From the NCBI RefSeq assembly GCF_040436345.1, contig NC_133223.1, positions 10,431,113 to 10,495,112 of the forward strand: a stretch of 64,000 nucleotides of DNA. Reading direction: 5' to 3'. The notes beneath the pieces were generated by a model. It saw only the letters and a program-made list of their open reading frames with translations. It was not told the DNA's origin and ran no database searches. Position numbers and translations under genes: made by a program. How positions within the stretch are numbered: the stretch's first letter is position 1; each line of letters starts with the position of its first letter. Below, in pieces: positions 28,001-39,355 of this stretch. The DNA comes from Pagrus major. Its lineage: Eukaryota; Chordata; Actinopteri; Spariformes; Sparidae.

Positions 28001-31000
28001 GCTGTGTCTCATTCTACCAGTATAACAACACATGTCGGCATTGATTTCGAGTCGATGGCTCAATTGACCTGGGAGCTATTGAAAAAATCGAGCGGTGTAT
28101 TCGCCAAAAATGGTGATTTTTCATGAAAAATAGAAATTCCACTAAAATCCAATAAAAACTGCTGTGTCTCATTCTACCAGTCTAACAAGACATTTGGCCA
28201 TTGATTTCGAGTCGATGGCTCAAATGACCTGGGAGCTATTGAAAAAATCGGGCGGTGTATTCGCCAAAAATGGTGATTTTTTGAAAAAATATTCATGAAA
28301 AATAGAAATTCCACTAAAATCCAATAAACACTGCTGTGTCTCATTCTACCAGTATAACAAGACATGTCGGCATTGATTTCGAGTCGATGGCTCAAATGAC
28401 CTGGGAGCTATTGAAAAAATCGGGCGGTGTATTCGCCAAAAATGGTGATTTTTCATTAAAATATTCCTGAAAAATAGAAATTCCACTAAAATCCAATAAT
28501 AACTGCTGTGTCTCATTCTACCAGTCTAACAAGACATTTGGGCATTGATTTCGAATCGATGGCTCAAATGACCTGGGAGCTATTGAAAAAATCGGGCGGT
28601 GTATTCGCCAAAAATGGTGATTTTTCATTAAAATATTCCTGAAAAATAGAAATTCCACTAAAATCCAATAAAAACTGCTGTGTCTCATTCTACCAGTATA
28701 ACAAGACATGTCGGCATTGATTTCGAGTCGATGGCTCAAATGACCTGGGAGCTATTGAAAAAATTGGGCGGTGTATTTGCCAAAAATGGTGATTTTTCAT
28801 TAAAATATTCATGAAAAATAGAAATTCCACTAAAATCCAATAAAAACTGCTGTGTCTCATTCTACCAGTCTAACAACACATGTCGGCATTGATTTCGAGT
28901 CGATGGCTCAAATGACCTGGGAGCTATTGAAAAAATTGGGCGGTGTATTTGCCAAAAATGGTGATTTTTCATTAAAATATTCATGAAAAATAGAAATTCC
29001 ACTAAAATCCAATAAAAACTGCTGTGTCTCATTCTACCAGTCTAACAACACATGTCGGCATTGATTTCGAGTCGATGGCTCAAATGACCTGGGAGCTATT
29101 GAAAAAATCGGGCGGTGTATTTGCCAAAAATGGTGATTTTTTGAAAAAATATTCATGAAAAATAGAAATTCCACTAAAATCCAATAAAAACTGCTGTGTC
29201 TCATTCTACCAGTCTAACAAGATATTTCGGCATTGATTTCGAGTCGATGGCTCAATTGACCTGGGAGCTATTGAAAAAATCGGGCGGTGTATTCGCCAAA
29301 AATGGTGATTTTTCATGAAAATATTCATGAAAAATAGAAATTCCACTAAAATCCAATAAAAACTGCTGTGTCTCATTCTACCAGTATAACAAGACATGTC
29401 GGCATTGATTTCGAGTCGATGGCTCAAATGACCTGGGAGCTATTGAAAAAATCGGGCGGTGTATTCGCCAAAAATGGTGATTTTTCATTAAAATATTCCT
29501 GAAAAATAGAAATTCCACTAAAATCCAATAATAACTGCTGTGTCTCATTCTACCAGTCTAACAAGACATTTGGGCATTGATTTCGAATCGATGGCTCAAA
29601 TGACCTGGGAGCTATTGAAAAAATCGGGCGGTGTATTCGCCAAAAATGGTGATTTTTCATTAAAATATTCCTGAAAAATAGAAATTCCACTAAAATCCAA
29701 TAATAACTGCTGTGTCTCATTCTACCAGTCTAACAAGACATTTGGGCATTGATTTCGAATCGATGGCTCAATTGACCTGGGTGCTATTGAAAAAATTGGG
29801 CGGTGTATTCGCCAAAAATGGTGATTTTTCATGAAAATAATCATGAAAAATAGAAATTCCACTAAAATCCAATAAAAACTGCTGTGTCTCATTCTACCAG
29901 TATAACAAGACATGTCGGCATTGATTTCGAGTCGATGGCTCAAATGACCTGGGAGCTATTGAAAAAATCCGGCGGTGTATTCGCCAAAAATGGTGATTTT
30001 TTGAATAAAATATTCATGAAAAATAGAAATTCCACTAAAATCCAATAAAAACTGCTGTGTCTCGTTCTACCAGTCTAACAAGACATTTGGCCATTGATTT
30101 CGAGTCGATGGCTCAAATGACCTGGGAGCTATTGAAAAAATCGGGCGGTGTATTCGCCAAAAATGGTGATTTTTGGAAAAAATATTCATGAAAAATAGAA
30201 ATTCCACTAAAATCCAATAAACACTGCTGTGTCTCATTCTACCAGTATAACAACACATGTCGGCATTGATTTCGAGTCGATGGCTCAATTGACCTGGGAG
30301 CTATTGAAAAAATCGGGCGGTGTATTTGCCAAAAATGGTGTTTTTTCATTAAAATATTCATGAAAAATAGAAATTCCACTAAAATCCAATAAAAACTGCT
30401 GTGTCTCATTCTACCAGTATAACAAGACATGTCGGCATTGATTTCGAGTCGATGGCTCAAATGACCTGGGAGCTATTGAAAAAATCGGGCGGTGTATTCG
30501 CCAAAAATGGTGATTTTTTGAATAAAATATTCATGAAAAATAGAAATTCCACTAAAATCCAATAAAAACTGCTGTGTCTCTTTCTACCAGTCTAACAAGA
30601 CATTTGGCCATTGATTTCGAGTCGATGGCTCAAATGACCTGGGAGCTATTGAAAAAATCGGGCGGTGTATTCGCCAAAAATGGTGATTTTTGGAAAAAAT
30701 ATTCATGAAAAATAGAAATTCCACTAAAATCCAATAAACACTGCTGTGTCTCATTCTACCAGTATAACAACACATGTCGGCATTGATTTCGAGTCGATGG
30801 CTCAATTGACCTGGGAGCTATTGAAAAAATCGAGCGGTGTATTCGCCAAAAATGGTGATTTTTCATGAAAAATAGAAATTCCACTAAAATCCAATAAAAA
30901 CTGCTGTGTCTCATTCTACCAGTCTAACAAGACATGTCGGCATTGATTTCGAGTCGATGGCTCAAATGACCTGGGAGCTATTGAAAAAATCGGGCGGTGT

Positions 31001-33230
31001 ATTCGCCAAAAATGGTGATTTTTTGAATAAAATATTCATGAAAAATAGAAATTCCACTAAAATCCAATAAAAACTGCTGTGTCTCATTCTACCAGTCTAA
31101 CAAGACATTTGGCCATTGATTTCGAGTCGATGGCTCAAATGACCTGGGAGCTATTGAAAAAATCGGGCGGTGTATTCGCCAAAAATGGTGATTTTTTGAA
31201 AAAATATTCATGAAAAATAGAAATTCCACTAAAATCCAATAAACACTGCTGTGTCTCATTCTACCAGTATAACAAGACATGTCGGCATTGATTTCGAGTC
31301 GATGGCTCAAATGACCTGGGAGCTATTGAAAAAATCGGGCGGTGTATTCGCCAAAAATGGTGATTTTTCATTAAAATATTCCTGAAAAATAGAAATTCCA
31401 CTAAAATCCAATAATAACTGCTGTGTCTCATTCTACCAGTCTAACAAGACATTTGGGCATTGATTTCGAATCGATGGCTCAAATGACCTGGGAGCTATTG
31501 AAAAAATCGGGCGGTGTATTCGCCAAAAATGGTGATTTTTCATTAAAATATTCCTGAAAAATAGAAATTCCACTAAAATCCAATAATAACTGCTGTGTCT
31601 CATTCTACCAGTCTAACAAGACATTTGGGCATTGATTTCGAATCGATGGCTCAATTGACCTGGGTGCTATTGAAAAAATTGGGCGGTGTATTCGCCAAAA
31701 ATGGTGATTTTTCATGAAAATAATCATGAAAAATAGAAATTCCACTAAAATCCAATAAAAACTGCTGTGTCTCATTCTACCAGTATAACAAGACATGTCG
31801 GCATTGATTTCGAGTCGATGGCTCAAATGACCTGGGAGCTATTGAAAAAATCCGGCGGTGTATTCGCCAAAAATGGTGATTTTTCATGAAAATATTCATG
31901 AAAAATAGAAATTCCACTAAAATCCAATAAAAACTGCTGTGTCTCATTCTACCAGTATAACAAGACATGTCGGCATTGATTTCGAGTCGATGGCTCAAAT
32001 GACCTGGGAGCTATTGAAAAAATTGGGCGGTGTATTTGCCAAAAATGGTGATTTTTCATTAAAATATTCATGAAAAATAGAAATTCCACTAAAATCCAAT
32101 AAAAACTGCTGTGTCTCATTCTACCAGTCTAACAACACATGTCGGCATTGATTTCGAGTCGATGGCTCAAATGACCTGGGAGCTATTGAAAAAATCGGGC
32201 GGTGTATTCGCCAAAAATGGTGATTTTTTGAATAAAATATTCCTGAAAAATAGAAATTCCACTAAAATCCAATAAAAACTGCTGTGTCTCATTCTACCAG
32301 TCTAACAAGACATTTGGCCATTGATTTCGAGTCGATGGCTCAAATGACCTGCGAGCTATTGAAAAAATCGGGCGGTGTATTCGCCAAAAATGGTGATTTT
32401 TGGAAAAAATATTCATGAAAAATAGAAATTCCACTAAAATCCAATAAACACTGCTGTGTCTCATTCTACCAGTATAACAACACATGTCGGCATTGATTTC
32501 GAGTCGATGGCTCAATTGACCTGGGAGCTATTGAAAAAATCGGGCGGTGTATTCGCCAAAAATGGTGATTTTTCATGAAAAATAGAAATTCCACTAAAAT
32601 CCAATAAAAACTGCTGTGTCTCATTCTACCAGTCTAACAAGACATGTCGGCATTGATTTCGAGTCGATGGCTCAAATGACCTGGGAGCTATTGAAAAAAT
32701 CGGGCGGTGTATTCGCCAAAAATGGTGATTTTTTGAATAAAATATTCATGAAAAATAGAAATTCCACTAAAATCCAATAAAAACTGCTGTGTCTCATTCT
32801 ACCAGTCTAACAAGACATTTGGCCATTGATTTCGAGTCGATGGCTCAAATGACCTGGGAGCTATTGAAAAAATCGGGCGGTGTATTCGCCAAAAATGGTG
32901 ATTTTTTGAAAAAATATTCATGAAAAATAGAAATTCCACTAAAATCCAATAAACACTGCTGTGTCTCATTCTACCAGTATAACAACACATGTCGGCATTG
33001 ATTTCGAATCGATGGCTCAAATGACCTGGGAGCTATTGAAAAAATCCGGCGGTGTATTCGCCAAAAATGGTGATTTTTCATTAAAATATTCATGAAAAAT
33101 AGAAATTCCACTAAAATCCAATAAAAACTGCTGTGTCTCATTCTACCAGTCTAACAAGACATTTCGGCATTGATTTCGAATCGATGGCTCAAATGACCTG
33201 GGAGCTATTGAAAAAATCGGGCGGTGTATT
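25000..33230. repeat. Satellite domain C: 160/172/173-bp monomers next to the array edge
   Basis: Monomers here carry GATTTTTTGAATAAAATATT, GATTTTTTGAAAAAATATT or GATTTTTGGAAAAAATATT in place of the standard GATTTTTCATTAAAATATT, giving some 173-bp units. Others carry AATAAACACTGC, or TGGGTGCTATTG paired with ATAATCATG. The 12-bp-deleted 160-bp monomer returns at about 27.1, 28.1, 30.9 and 32.6 kb. Spacings of 504 (172+172+160), 517 (3x172+1) and 1020 (5x172+160) show local higher-order units distinct from domain A. Confidence 0.8.
26977..28935. repeat. Recent 1,020-bp tandem duplication inside the satellite
   Basis: Bases about 26977-27915 and 27997-28935 appear identical by eye, offset by exactly 1020 bp (five 172-bp monomers plus one 160-bp monomer). 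The copies begin to differ at 26976/27996 (AATAATAACT versus AATAAACACT) and at about 27916/28936 (AATCGGG versus AATTGGG). Identity over about 940 bp within an otherwise variable array marks a young unequal exchange or slippage event, or possibly an assembly duplication. Confidence 0.8.
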
Positions 33231-34714
33231 TTACAATTTTACAAATCCCAGGTCTGCAACGATTTGTCAGACATAATGTAGGTGCAAAATACAAACAAAA
33301 CTCTTTAACAATGTAACGTATTGAAAAGTTGTATCTTCCAGCAAGCATGTATGCAATGCTGGGCAGAGTGGCTAAGACAGAGATAACATTCGCACACCAG
33401 TCTAGTTAGCGCACAGCAAGTTTTGAGGTTCACAATAATAAGATAAGGATACACTCATTGCTGAAGGCCTCCTCTTGCAGCTTCTCGTGTCTCCTCCTCC
33501 ACTCCTTTAAAGGTTACAGTGGAAACAAGGAGAAGACGGATGGAGCGGACAAAGCGAGAGCATTCGAACATCGTCCTATCTATGAAAACTGAATATTGTG
33601 TTGGACCCAAAAGCGGACAACCAGACTGGAGGAGAGTTTAAAGGACTCTATTGTGTACTCAAAAGTGCACAGAAGTAGCAGTGGCAGGCTCCGGCAGAGG
33701 AGAGGGGGGGTCTCTCAGTGAACAGGTAGAGTGATCCAGGGCTGGTTAGACTGGTGGCAGAGGTGCGTGAGGCTGGGAGGCAGGTGGCAGCTGCTGGTGA
33801 TCAAGGCTCAGGTCAACACTGGAAACAACCAGGAGAAGACTGGGTTAGAGCTCGAGCCGAGGGGGGGGGGGGTTGATGGCAATCTATAGGCCTGAATGTT
33901 ACGGTTTGGTATCCTTCAAGGTGACAGTGTTTTAAAGTATGTTATTTCTGATCAGTGTGGGGTGTATTGCTGAGCAGTAGTTTTGTTACTGCTCATGAAG
34001 TGAACCACTTGGTGTGCATCCTTATTTTTGGCACTTTTATTATATTTATAAATGATATTTATAAATGCTGTTCTTCAAACTGTCACTGTCCAACACTTAT
34101 TTTGCCTTTTTTTTCTAATAATGTTTGTATTAACACTATGACAGCTAGGAATATCACAGTCACAGCGGCCAATTATACCCTCCGCATCTGCACAGACATT
34201 AGGGTCTGTGAGACATACATTTCACTAGCTGCTCGTGTCCACGAGTGTCTTCGGACTGTACATGCCTACAAGCATGCTTTAGGGTTCCAACAAACAAGAA
34301 CTAACATAATTTATTCAGTTTATTGTCAGTTGCCACCCACGTAGTCTAATTCTAAACTAATGTTGTCATAACAGGATTTGCTGGCAGTTGTGTTTTTAAG
34401 AGACAGCAAACAGGCTTAACTCAGTTGACTATTTTTTCCATCAATAGTGCTGAATGCAACATGCTTCAACACACCAGTTTACACTTATCTTACTGATGGT
34501 AACTGAGCGTGCATTGTGCTGCATTCCATTTACTATGGTTGTCAGAGCTGGGAATGATGTCACATCTGAGCTGACCATGTTCAAGTTCCACAAGTCAGGA
34601 AACCAAGATGGACACCTCCAGGAAAACCTTTGTCGTGCTTGCAAACACTGTTTCATATTTCCATGGATAGAAGTTGGACAATACTGTGTGTATGACTGAT
34701 TTAGTGGGACACAA
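33231..34714. other. Non-satellite flank, no gene recognised
   Basis: The array stops abruptly at 33230 inside the CGGTGTATT part of a monomer and passes into TTACAATTTTACAAATCCC. The stretch to about 33900 is G/A-rich and includes GTTGGACCCAAAAGCGGAC and a run of twelve G at 33861-33872, which suggests an old dispersed repeat. An open frame of 129 codons on the plus strand at 33955-34344 has no recognisable domain and I do not call it a gene. Confidence 0.7.
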
Positions 34715-35067
34715 TTAGAGCTGAAACAATTAATCAATTAATCAATTGAACAATTGAATCAGTCACTAAATATTTTGGCAATTGATTAATCAGTTTCAAT
34801 ATATATATATATTTTTAAAAGTCAAATTCCTTTGATTCCAGCTTTTAAGATATTAATCATGTTTTGTTCCTTTACTCCTCAATGACAGTAAACAGAATAT
34901 CATTAAGGTTGCGGACAAATCAAGCCATTTGAGGATGTCATCTTTTCATCTTGTGCTTCGGAAAAACACTGATCGACTTTTCATGCATTTTATAGACCAA
35001 ACAACTAATCGATTAACCAATGAAAACTGAAAGATTAATTGACAATGAAATAGTCATTGCAGCCTAA
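34715..35067. mobile_element. hAT-like MITE with GCTGAAAC/GCAGCC ends (full length)
   Basis: The element begins TTAGAGCTGAAACAATTAAT and ends GAAATAGTCATTGCAGCCTA, with both ends rich in ATTAATCAATT/CTAATCGATTAA. This is the familiar teleost repeat of the form 'ggctgcaactaacgatta ... taatcgttgcagc'. Length is about 350 bp and the internal part is A/T-rich with no open frame. The assignment to hAT-like non-autonomous elements is from memory of the family's look. A second copy, broken by an insertion, lies in CREB1 intron 1. Confidence 0.7.
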
Positions 35068-37013
35068 GACACAAAGAGACAAAAGTACAGCATATTCTAC
35101 AGCTTTCACTTACTGCTGATGCGCTGAGCAGCCATCTTGGATCTTAAGGTTGGGATTGGTGAGGTTCTTCCCACTTCCAGAGTTGGAAATCCAACTTCAG
35201 GGGCGTGCCAGATGAAATTTTTAACGGGGAACTTGGATATTCCACCACAGCAGCAGCTGTCTCCTCACGTTGTTTGTATTATTTCCACTTTATTTCTAGC
35301 CACAGGTCATCTCTCGTCTCCCTTTACTGTATTGTCTTTTCTTTTTTGCCGATTTATAAATAAAGTGTGTCCATAGATCTATTCCTTTTTGCCATTATGT
35401 TGTTGTCACTAACTAGTTAGCTATCTGTTTCGGACAGCATCACCTGGTATTCTGGGAATCTGTATACGTCGGTCAATGACAGGATCACATTGTTTATATG
35501 ACATATAAGATAGATTACACGCACAATTGTAGGAAAAAAATCATCTTTTTTAAAAAAAAATGTCCGATAGCCCAAGACTAACATTTTAGTCAAGTCCACA
35601 TGTCAACAAAAACAAAACATACTTTACGCCACAGCTTTTAGCTTAATTTTAAGCTCAAAAAAGATTGGAAATTTTTCAGCGAAACAGGAGAGGGAACGAC
35701 CACAGAAGCAATTTTGAGTATTTTGGCAGGGGTTCATATGTCTGTCTGATCATGGACAGAATTGTGTCAGCACGGTAGCATCACAACCATGTAAGAAACT
35801 TAACGTAGATGAGATCAAAATGAAAGAGGGGTTCATAAAGGGGTGAGGTCTGACCCATGAGTACAGAGTACTCATGTATAATGTTGTTATCATTACTGAG
35901 CAGTCAAAAGTGATAACCATAGCGCACCAACTGTACATGTATGGAACATGAATTCAGAACAAACCTGACAAATGTACACTGTTATAAAGGTCTAAAACAC
36001 TGGATATATGAACATGGATGTCCTTTCAGACATGAGCTGATGGCCAAAGTATGTTCTTTCTTATCATACAAGTGCAGAGCATGTAGACATGTCAGCTAAT
36101 GGTTTCTTTTTAATGGAACAGGGAAGATTGTCATTTATTTTTTATTTTGTAGGCTTTAGATGACTCTTCAGGCCTTGCCTGCGTCTGTGGTGTCTTGTTA
36201 GTTTGTTTTGCTCGAGCTGATTTCTAAAAAAAACAATAGAAAATTGATCACACACAAAAACAGGAGACATTGATGACATGAAGCATTTCATCATTCAGCT
36301 TTTGTTCTATTTTTTTTTTCTTCTTCGAGGTTATAGCTCGGTGCATCAAGACCCTTAAATTCATCTCCTCGTATTGCTTTTTAAAGGTTATGACTGACTG
36401 TGACTGGCTGAATGGTTTCACCGTTCTTAGTGAGAAGATGCTGTCATTTAATGTTGTGTCTGCTTTCTTCTGTAAAAACACCAATCCCTTTTACTCTGAG
36501 ACAGGGGGGGAGTGCTTGAGCGTAAGAAAAAGACAGACAGAGACTCAAACTAAGGTGAGTTGGGTGCACTTCCACCGGTGACTAAACAGACAATGTGAAG
36601 CAGCAAACAAACATGCTGTGAAGAATCCACATCCGTGGCATTATTTGAAAGGACAGCAGAACAAAACCAAACCATGTGAAAGGAAACAGCCTGTAACACG
36701 GTGAAACATGCTGATATAAGGGTTGTGAGGGAATCAAAGCGCTGTTTTCAGACCTTTTGTGAATATGAAGCTTATTGCTGACGGATTGTCACACCTTCAC
36801 TTTGACCATTTCCCCTGGCAGGATTTCTAAATTACCCCCTGGACATCCTGCAGTCTTCAAAGCTTTTCAAAGAGCTTTTAGTTTGGCATTTGATTCCCTG
36901 CTCTTCCTTTCTTTAGACGTATCTGTGTTTCTTTTCTCTCTCTTTTCTTCTCTTTCATGCAAAGCACCTTGGCTGCTGAAAGGGACTGTTGGAGGAACCC
37001 ACAGTTATTCAAT
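35068..37013. other. Intergenic, nothing recognised
   Basis: A/T-rich sequence with short homopolymers, such as the A9 near 35553 and T9 near 36311. No exon-like frame with splice sites, no RNA gene and no clear transposon ends are visible. The open frames here are short and lack recognisable motifs. Confidence 0.6.
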
Positions 37014-37110
37014 GGGGAGAGGAGAGGAGAGGAGAGGAGAGGAGAGGAGAGGAGAGGAGAGGAGAGGAGAGGAGAGGAGAGGAGAGGAGAGGAGAGGAGA
37101 GGAGAGGAGG
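37014..37110 (+). repeat. (GGAGA)n pentanucleotide microsatellite
   Basis: About 19 uninterrupted copies of GGAGA. It is the left edge of a 0.7-kb purine-rich stretch. The long Glu/Arg/Gly and Ser/Pro/Leu frames that cross it on the two strands are by-products of the repeat. Confidence 0.97.
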
Positions 37111-37642
37111 TAAAGGAAAAATGGACACAAATCATCTGAAAGTAGACAAGGGGGGAAGAGAGGACACACTGGGACAGGAGAAGATTAAAAAAAAGGAGAG
37201 GAAAATAAAGGAAAAAAGGAGAGGAGTTAAAAGGGGAGAAGAGAGAAGAGGAGACAAGGAGACAAGTGGAAAGGACAGAGGAGAAAGGAGGAGAGAAAAG
37301 AGGAGAGGAGCAGAGAAGATGAGGTAATGATGGGAGGAACAGAAGAGGAGGGAAGAGCAAACAAGGACATGGAAGGGGAGGAGACGAGGAGACCACTGAA
37401 AAGAAGAAGATTTAGATGAAGAGAGGAAACAAGGGGTGGAAATGAAAGGGGAGAGGAGACAGGGTGGGAGATAAAAGGGGAACGAAGAGGAGAGGAGCAA
37501 AAGTAATAAGAAGTGAGAGGAGGATAGGAGACAAGGAAAAAAGAAAAGAATAGCACGGAATGGGAGAGGAAAAGAGAGGGAGCGCACATGAAAGGAGAGC
37601 AGAGTTGATAAAAGCAGAAAAGAGGAGAAAAAAGAAAGCAAT
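37111..37642 (+). repeat. Purine-rich (G/A) low-complexity tract
   Basis: Nearly all bases on the plus strand are A or G with scattered single pyrimidines, in degenerate forms of GGAGA, GGAAA and AGAGG. It links the two perfect (GGAGA)n arrays and probably arose by decay of one longer array. Homopurine-homopyrimidine DNA of this length can form triplex (H-DNA) structures. Confidence 0.85.
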
Positions 37643-37725
37643 TGGAGAGGAGAGGAGAGGAGAGGAGAGGAGAGGAGAGGAGAGGAGAGGAGAGGAGAGG
37701 AGAGGAGAGGAGAGGAGAGGAGGAG
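37643..37725 (+). repeat. Second (GGAGA)n microsatellite
   Basis: About 16 copies of the same pentamer as at 37014, ending in GGAGGAGGATGAG. It marks the right end of the purine-rich tract. Confidence 0.95.
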
Positions 37726-37868
37726 GATGAGAAGCCAGTCGTTCTTTACCCGGGGAGGGGGGTTTGCTCTTCCCTCTCTCCAACTGAGCCTCCTTTCTCA
37801 AGGTCAATCACCCACACATACACACACATGTACATGAACACACACACAGGCAGGTTGGCAGACGTGGT

Positions 37869-37901
<33 letters not shown>
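37869..37901 (+). repeat. (CA)n dinucleotide repeat
   Basis: About 16 CA units follow GTGGTGCG; imperfect CA-rich sequence also lies just upstream at 37809-37850. Confidence 0.95.
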
Positions 37902-37902
<1 letters not shown>

Positions 37903-38013
37903 TTAGTTGAGCTCAAGTAGAAAAGACGCCTTCTGCCTGCTTTTCTCTCTCTGACTCTCTGTACAAACCAGCCAAGTCTCAGTCAACCATCTGGAGATAA
38001 AAACACCATTCTT

Positions 38014-38063
<50 letters not shown>

Positions 38064-38073
38064 GTGTGTGTGT
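38014..38073 (+). repeat. (CA)n followed directly by (TG)n
   Basis: About 24 CA units meet about six TG units at 38061, so the two halves are self-complementary and can fold back. The reading frames crossing it on both strands are not genes. Confidence 0.93.
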
Positions 38074-38131
38074 TTATGATAATAGACCAAATGCCTCTAT
38101 TGATTCTTTCTCTTTCTGTGTCTGTCTGTGT

Positions 38132-38136
38132 CTCTC

Positions 38137-38208
<72 letters not shown>
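38132..38208 (+). repeat. (TC)n followed by (TG)n compound microsatellite
   Basis: About 22 TC units switch at 38175 to about 17 TG units. It is the fifth simple repeat within 1.2 kb. Confidence 0.95.
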
Positions 38209-38209
<1 letters not shown>

Positions 38210-39169
38210 ACTTCCCTCTCCCATTTTAAAATATTCCCCTACACTCCTCTTTTGGTCAAAAATGTACCACTTCTCCATCTTAATAAGTCATTCACTATGA
38301 TTGAGCTCTAGAAATACATTTTCTCACGATTTCTGTATTTCTACATCTACTATGACGATCAAAGATTAAAATGTTTGTAGCTGCTGAACCAAAGGTAACG
38401 TTTCACAGTTTCTTATGAAGGTGTCATCAACACTCAGGTGTTGGTGAAAATGAGCAGCGGGGGATTAAGTTAAATGAAAATTGATTAACCTTGTCTGCAC
38501 AAAACACAAAACTGAAACACAGAGGTACTGCTTATGAAAAATGTCAGTCATGAGCATGTTGTGGAATATTAGGCTGGCAGATTTGAATCTGGACAACAGC
38601 AGCCATAGAAATAATTTGGGACTGCACCATCAATATCGGCAGGAAAACGCATCTCATTTATACCATGTGTTAACATGTGATGTGTATCAGGAGATTTTAT
38701 GTACTGTTACATTATTATTGATTACATTATCATAATAAATGTGGACAATGAGAAATGTATGTTAATGCTCATCCTAAAGCAGCACTTGGTAAAGTTTTGT
38801 GTTGCTCCACCTTCAATTTAATTTTTGAACATGTTCCTGTACTGTTGGCTGTGTGTTGTATCCCCATTTCTACCAGATCCTGAGAAATCGTTTGCTACGG
38901 CGTTTGTTTTCAGCACCCTCTGAACGGCCTCTTCTTCTCCAATGCTAGAAACAGCTTGGACATCTTCATCTTCTTTTGAGAGACAGAAGAAAAAACAGAA
39001 GCACTGGTTGTTTCAGTTGCCCATAAATGACTTAAATGACAAAGCCCACTATAACAACAGGAGGAATTGTGACTCATGCCCTTCAGGGGCAAAGGAGGAA
39101 GTGTGATGTTGCTAGAGCCACATAGTCTACTGATGGAGGTGGCTGAGTGGGTCAGTCAAATATTGGGTT
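38209..39169. other. Intergenic, nothing recognised
   Basis: Moderately A/T-rich sequence without exon-like frames, RNA genes or clear transposon ends. Confidence 0.6.
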
Positions 39170-39355
39170 TTCACATGGGAGACCACTTTTCACCTGCTGG
39201 TTCCTACCAACAGTCAAGGTTGGTTACTTTTAACACAATTGTTCCCTGACCTCAACAGTGGTTATTATCGTAACCATGACTACGGAGGTCCCATGGCCAC
39301 AGCGAAGTCTTAAACCTAACCAAACCTTAATAATAGCAGTGAATCAGAAAACTGT
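39170..39355. repeat. Possible dispersed teleost repeat fragment
   Basis: The segment with CCAACAGTCAAGGTTGGTTA, GGTTATTATCGTAACCATGA and TCTTAAACCTAACCAAACC resembles a repeat seen widely in teleost intergenic DNA. No terminal repeats are visible and the family is not named. This rests on memory only. Confidence 0.35.

Larger units (their letters stand above)
1..33230. repeat. 172-bp tandem satellite array (about 193 monomers)
   Basis: Head-to-tail copies of one A/T-rich monomer run without interruption from the left edge of the window, so the true array is longer. Recurring landmarks, such as CTCATTCTACCAGT, GACCTGGGAGCTATTG and CGGTGTATTCGCC, repeat every 172 bp. All copies have the same orientation and differ by a few bases, with four structural variants: 160 bp (12-bp deletion), 112 bp (60-bp deletion), 173 bp (1-bp insertion) and the standard 172 bp. 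Apparent frames of 70-77 codons on both strands recur at multiples of the monomer and change frame each repeat because 172 is not divisible by 3, so I treat them as non-coding. Size, base composition and higher-order blocks resemble centromeric or pericentromeric satellites. That role is inference; chromosomal position cannot be seen here. Confidence 0.97.

Noticed and set aside
558..33020. Recurrent 73-residue minus-strand and 70-residue plus-strand open frames in the satellite
   Set aside because: They recur at multiples of the monomer, cross monomer borders in shifting frames and overlap each other on both strands. Their similarity comes from the DNA repeat. No start context, domain or codon-level conservation is visible.
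1..33230. CRISPR-like or protein-repeat array
   Set aside because: There are no unique spacers between short repeats. The whole 172-bp unit is repeated, in a eukaryotic setting.
301..33230. A second CENP-B-like reading, TATTGAAAAAATCGGGC
   Set aside because: Matches only 7 of 9 core positions and is lost in the many monomers reading TTGGGC. The other position in the monomer fits better.
33955..34344. 129-codon plus-strand frame beside the satellite edge
   Set aside because: No recognised domain, no splice or promoter support; a frame of this length is expected by chance in 30 kb.
36775..37920. Long Glu/Arg/Gly- and Ser/Leu/Pro-rich open frames on both strands
   Set aside because: They are translations of (GGAGA)n and its complement, present in several frames at once.
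37979..38311. Frames rich in Thr-His, Cys-Val or Ser-Leu
   Set aside because: Translations of CA, TG and TC dinucleotide repeats.
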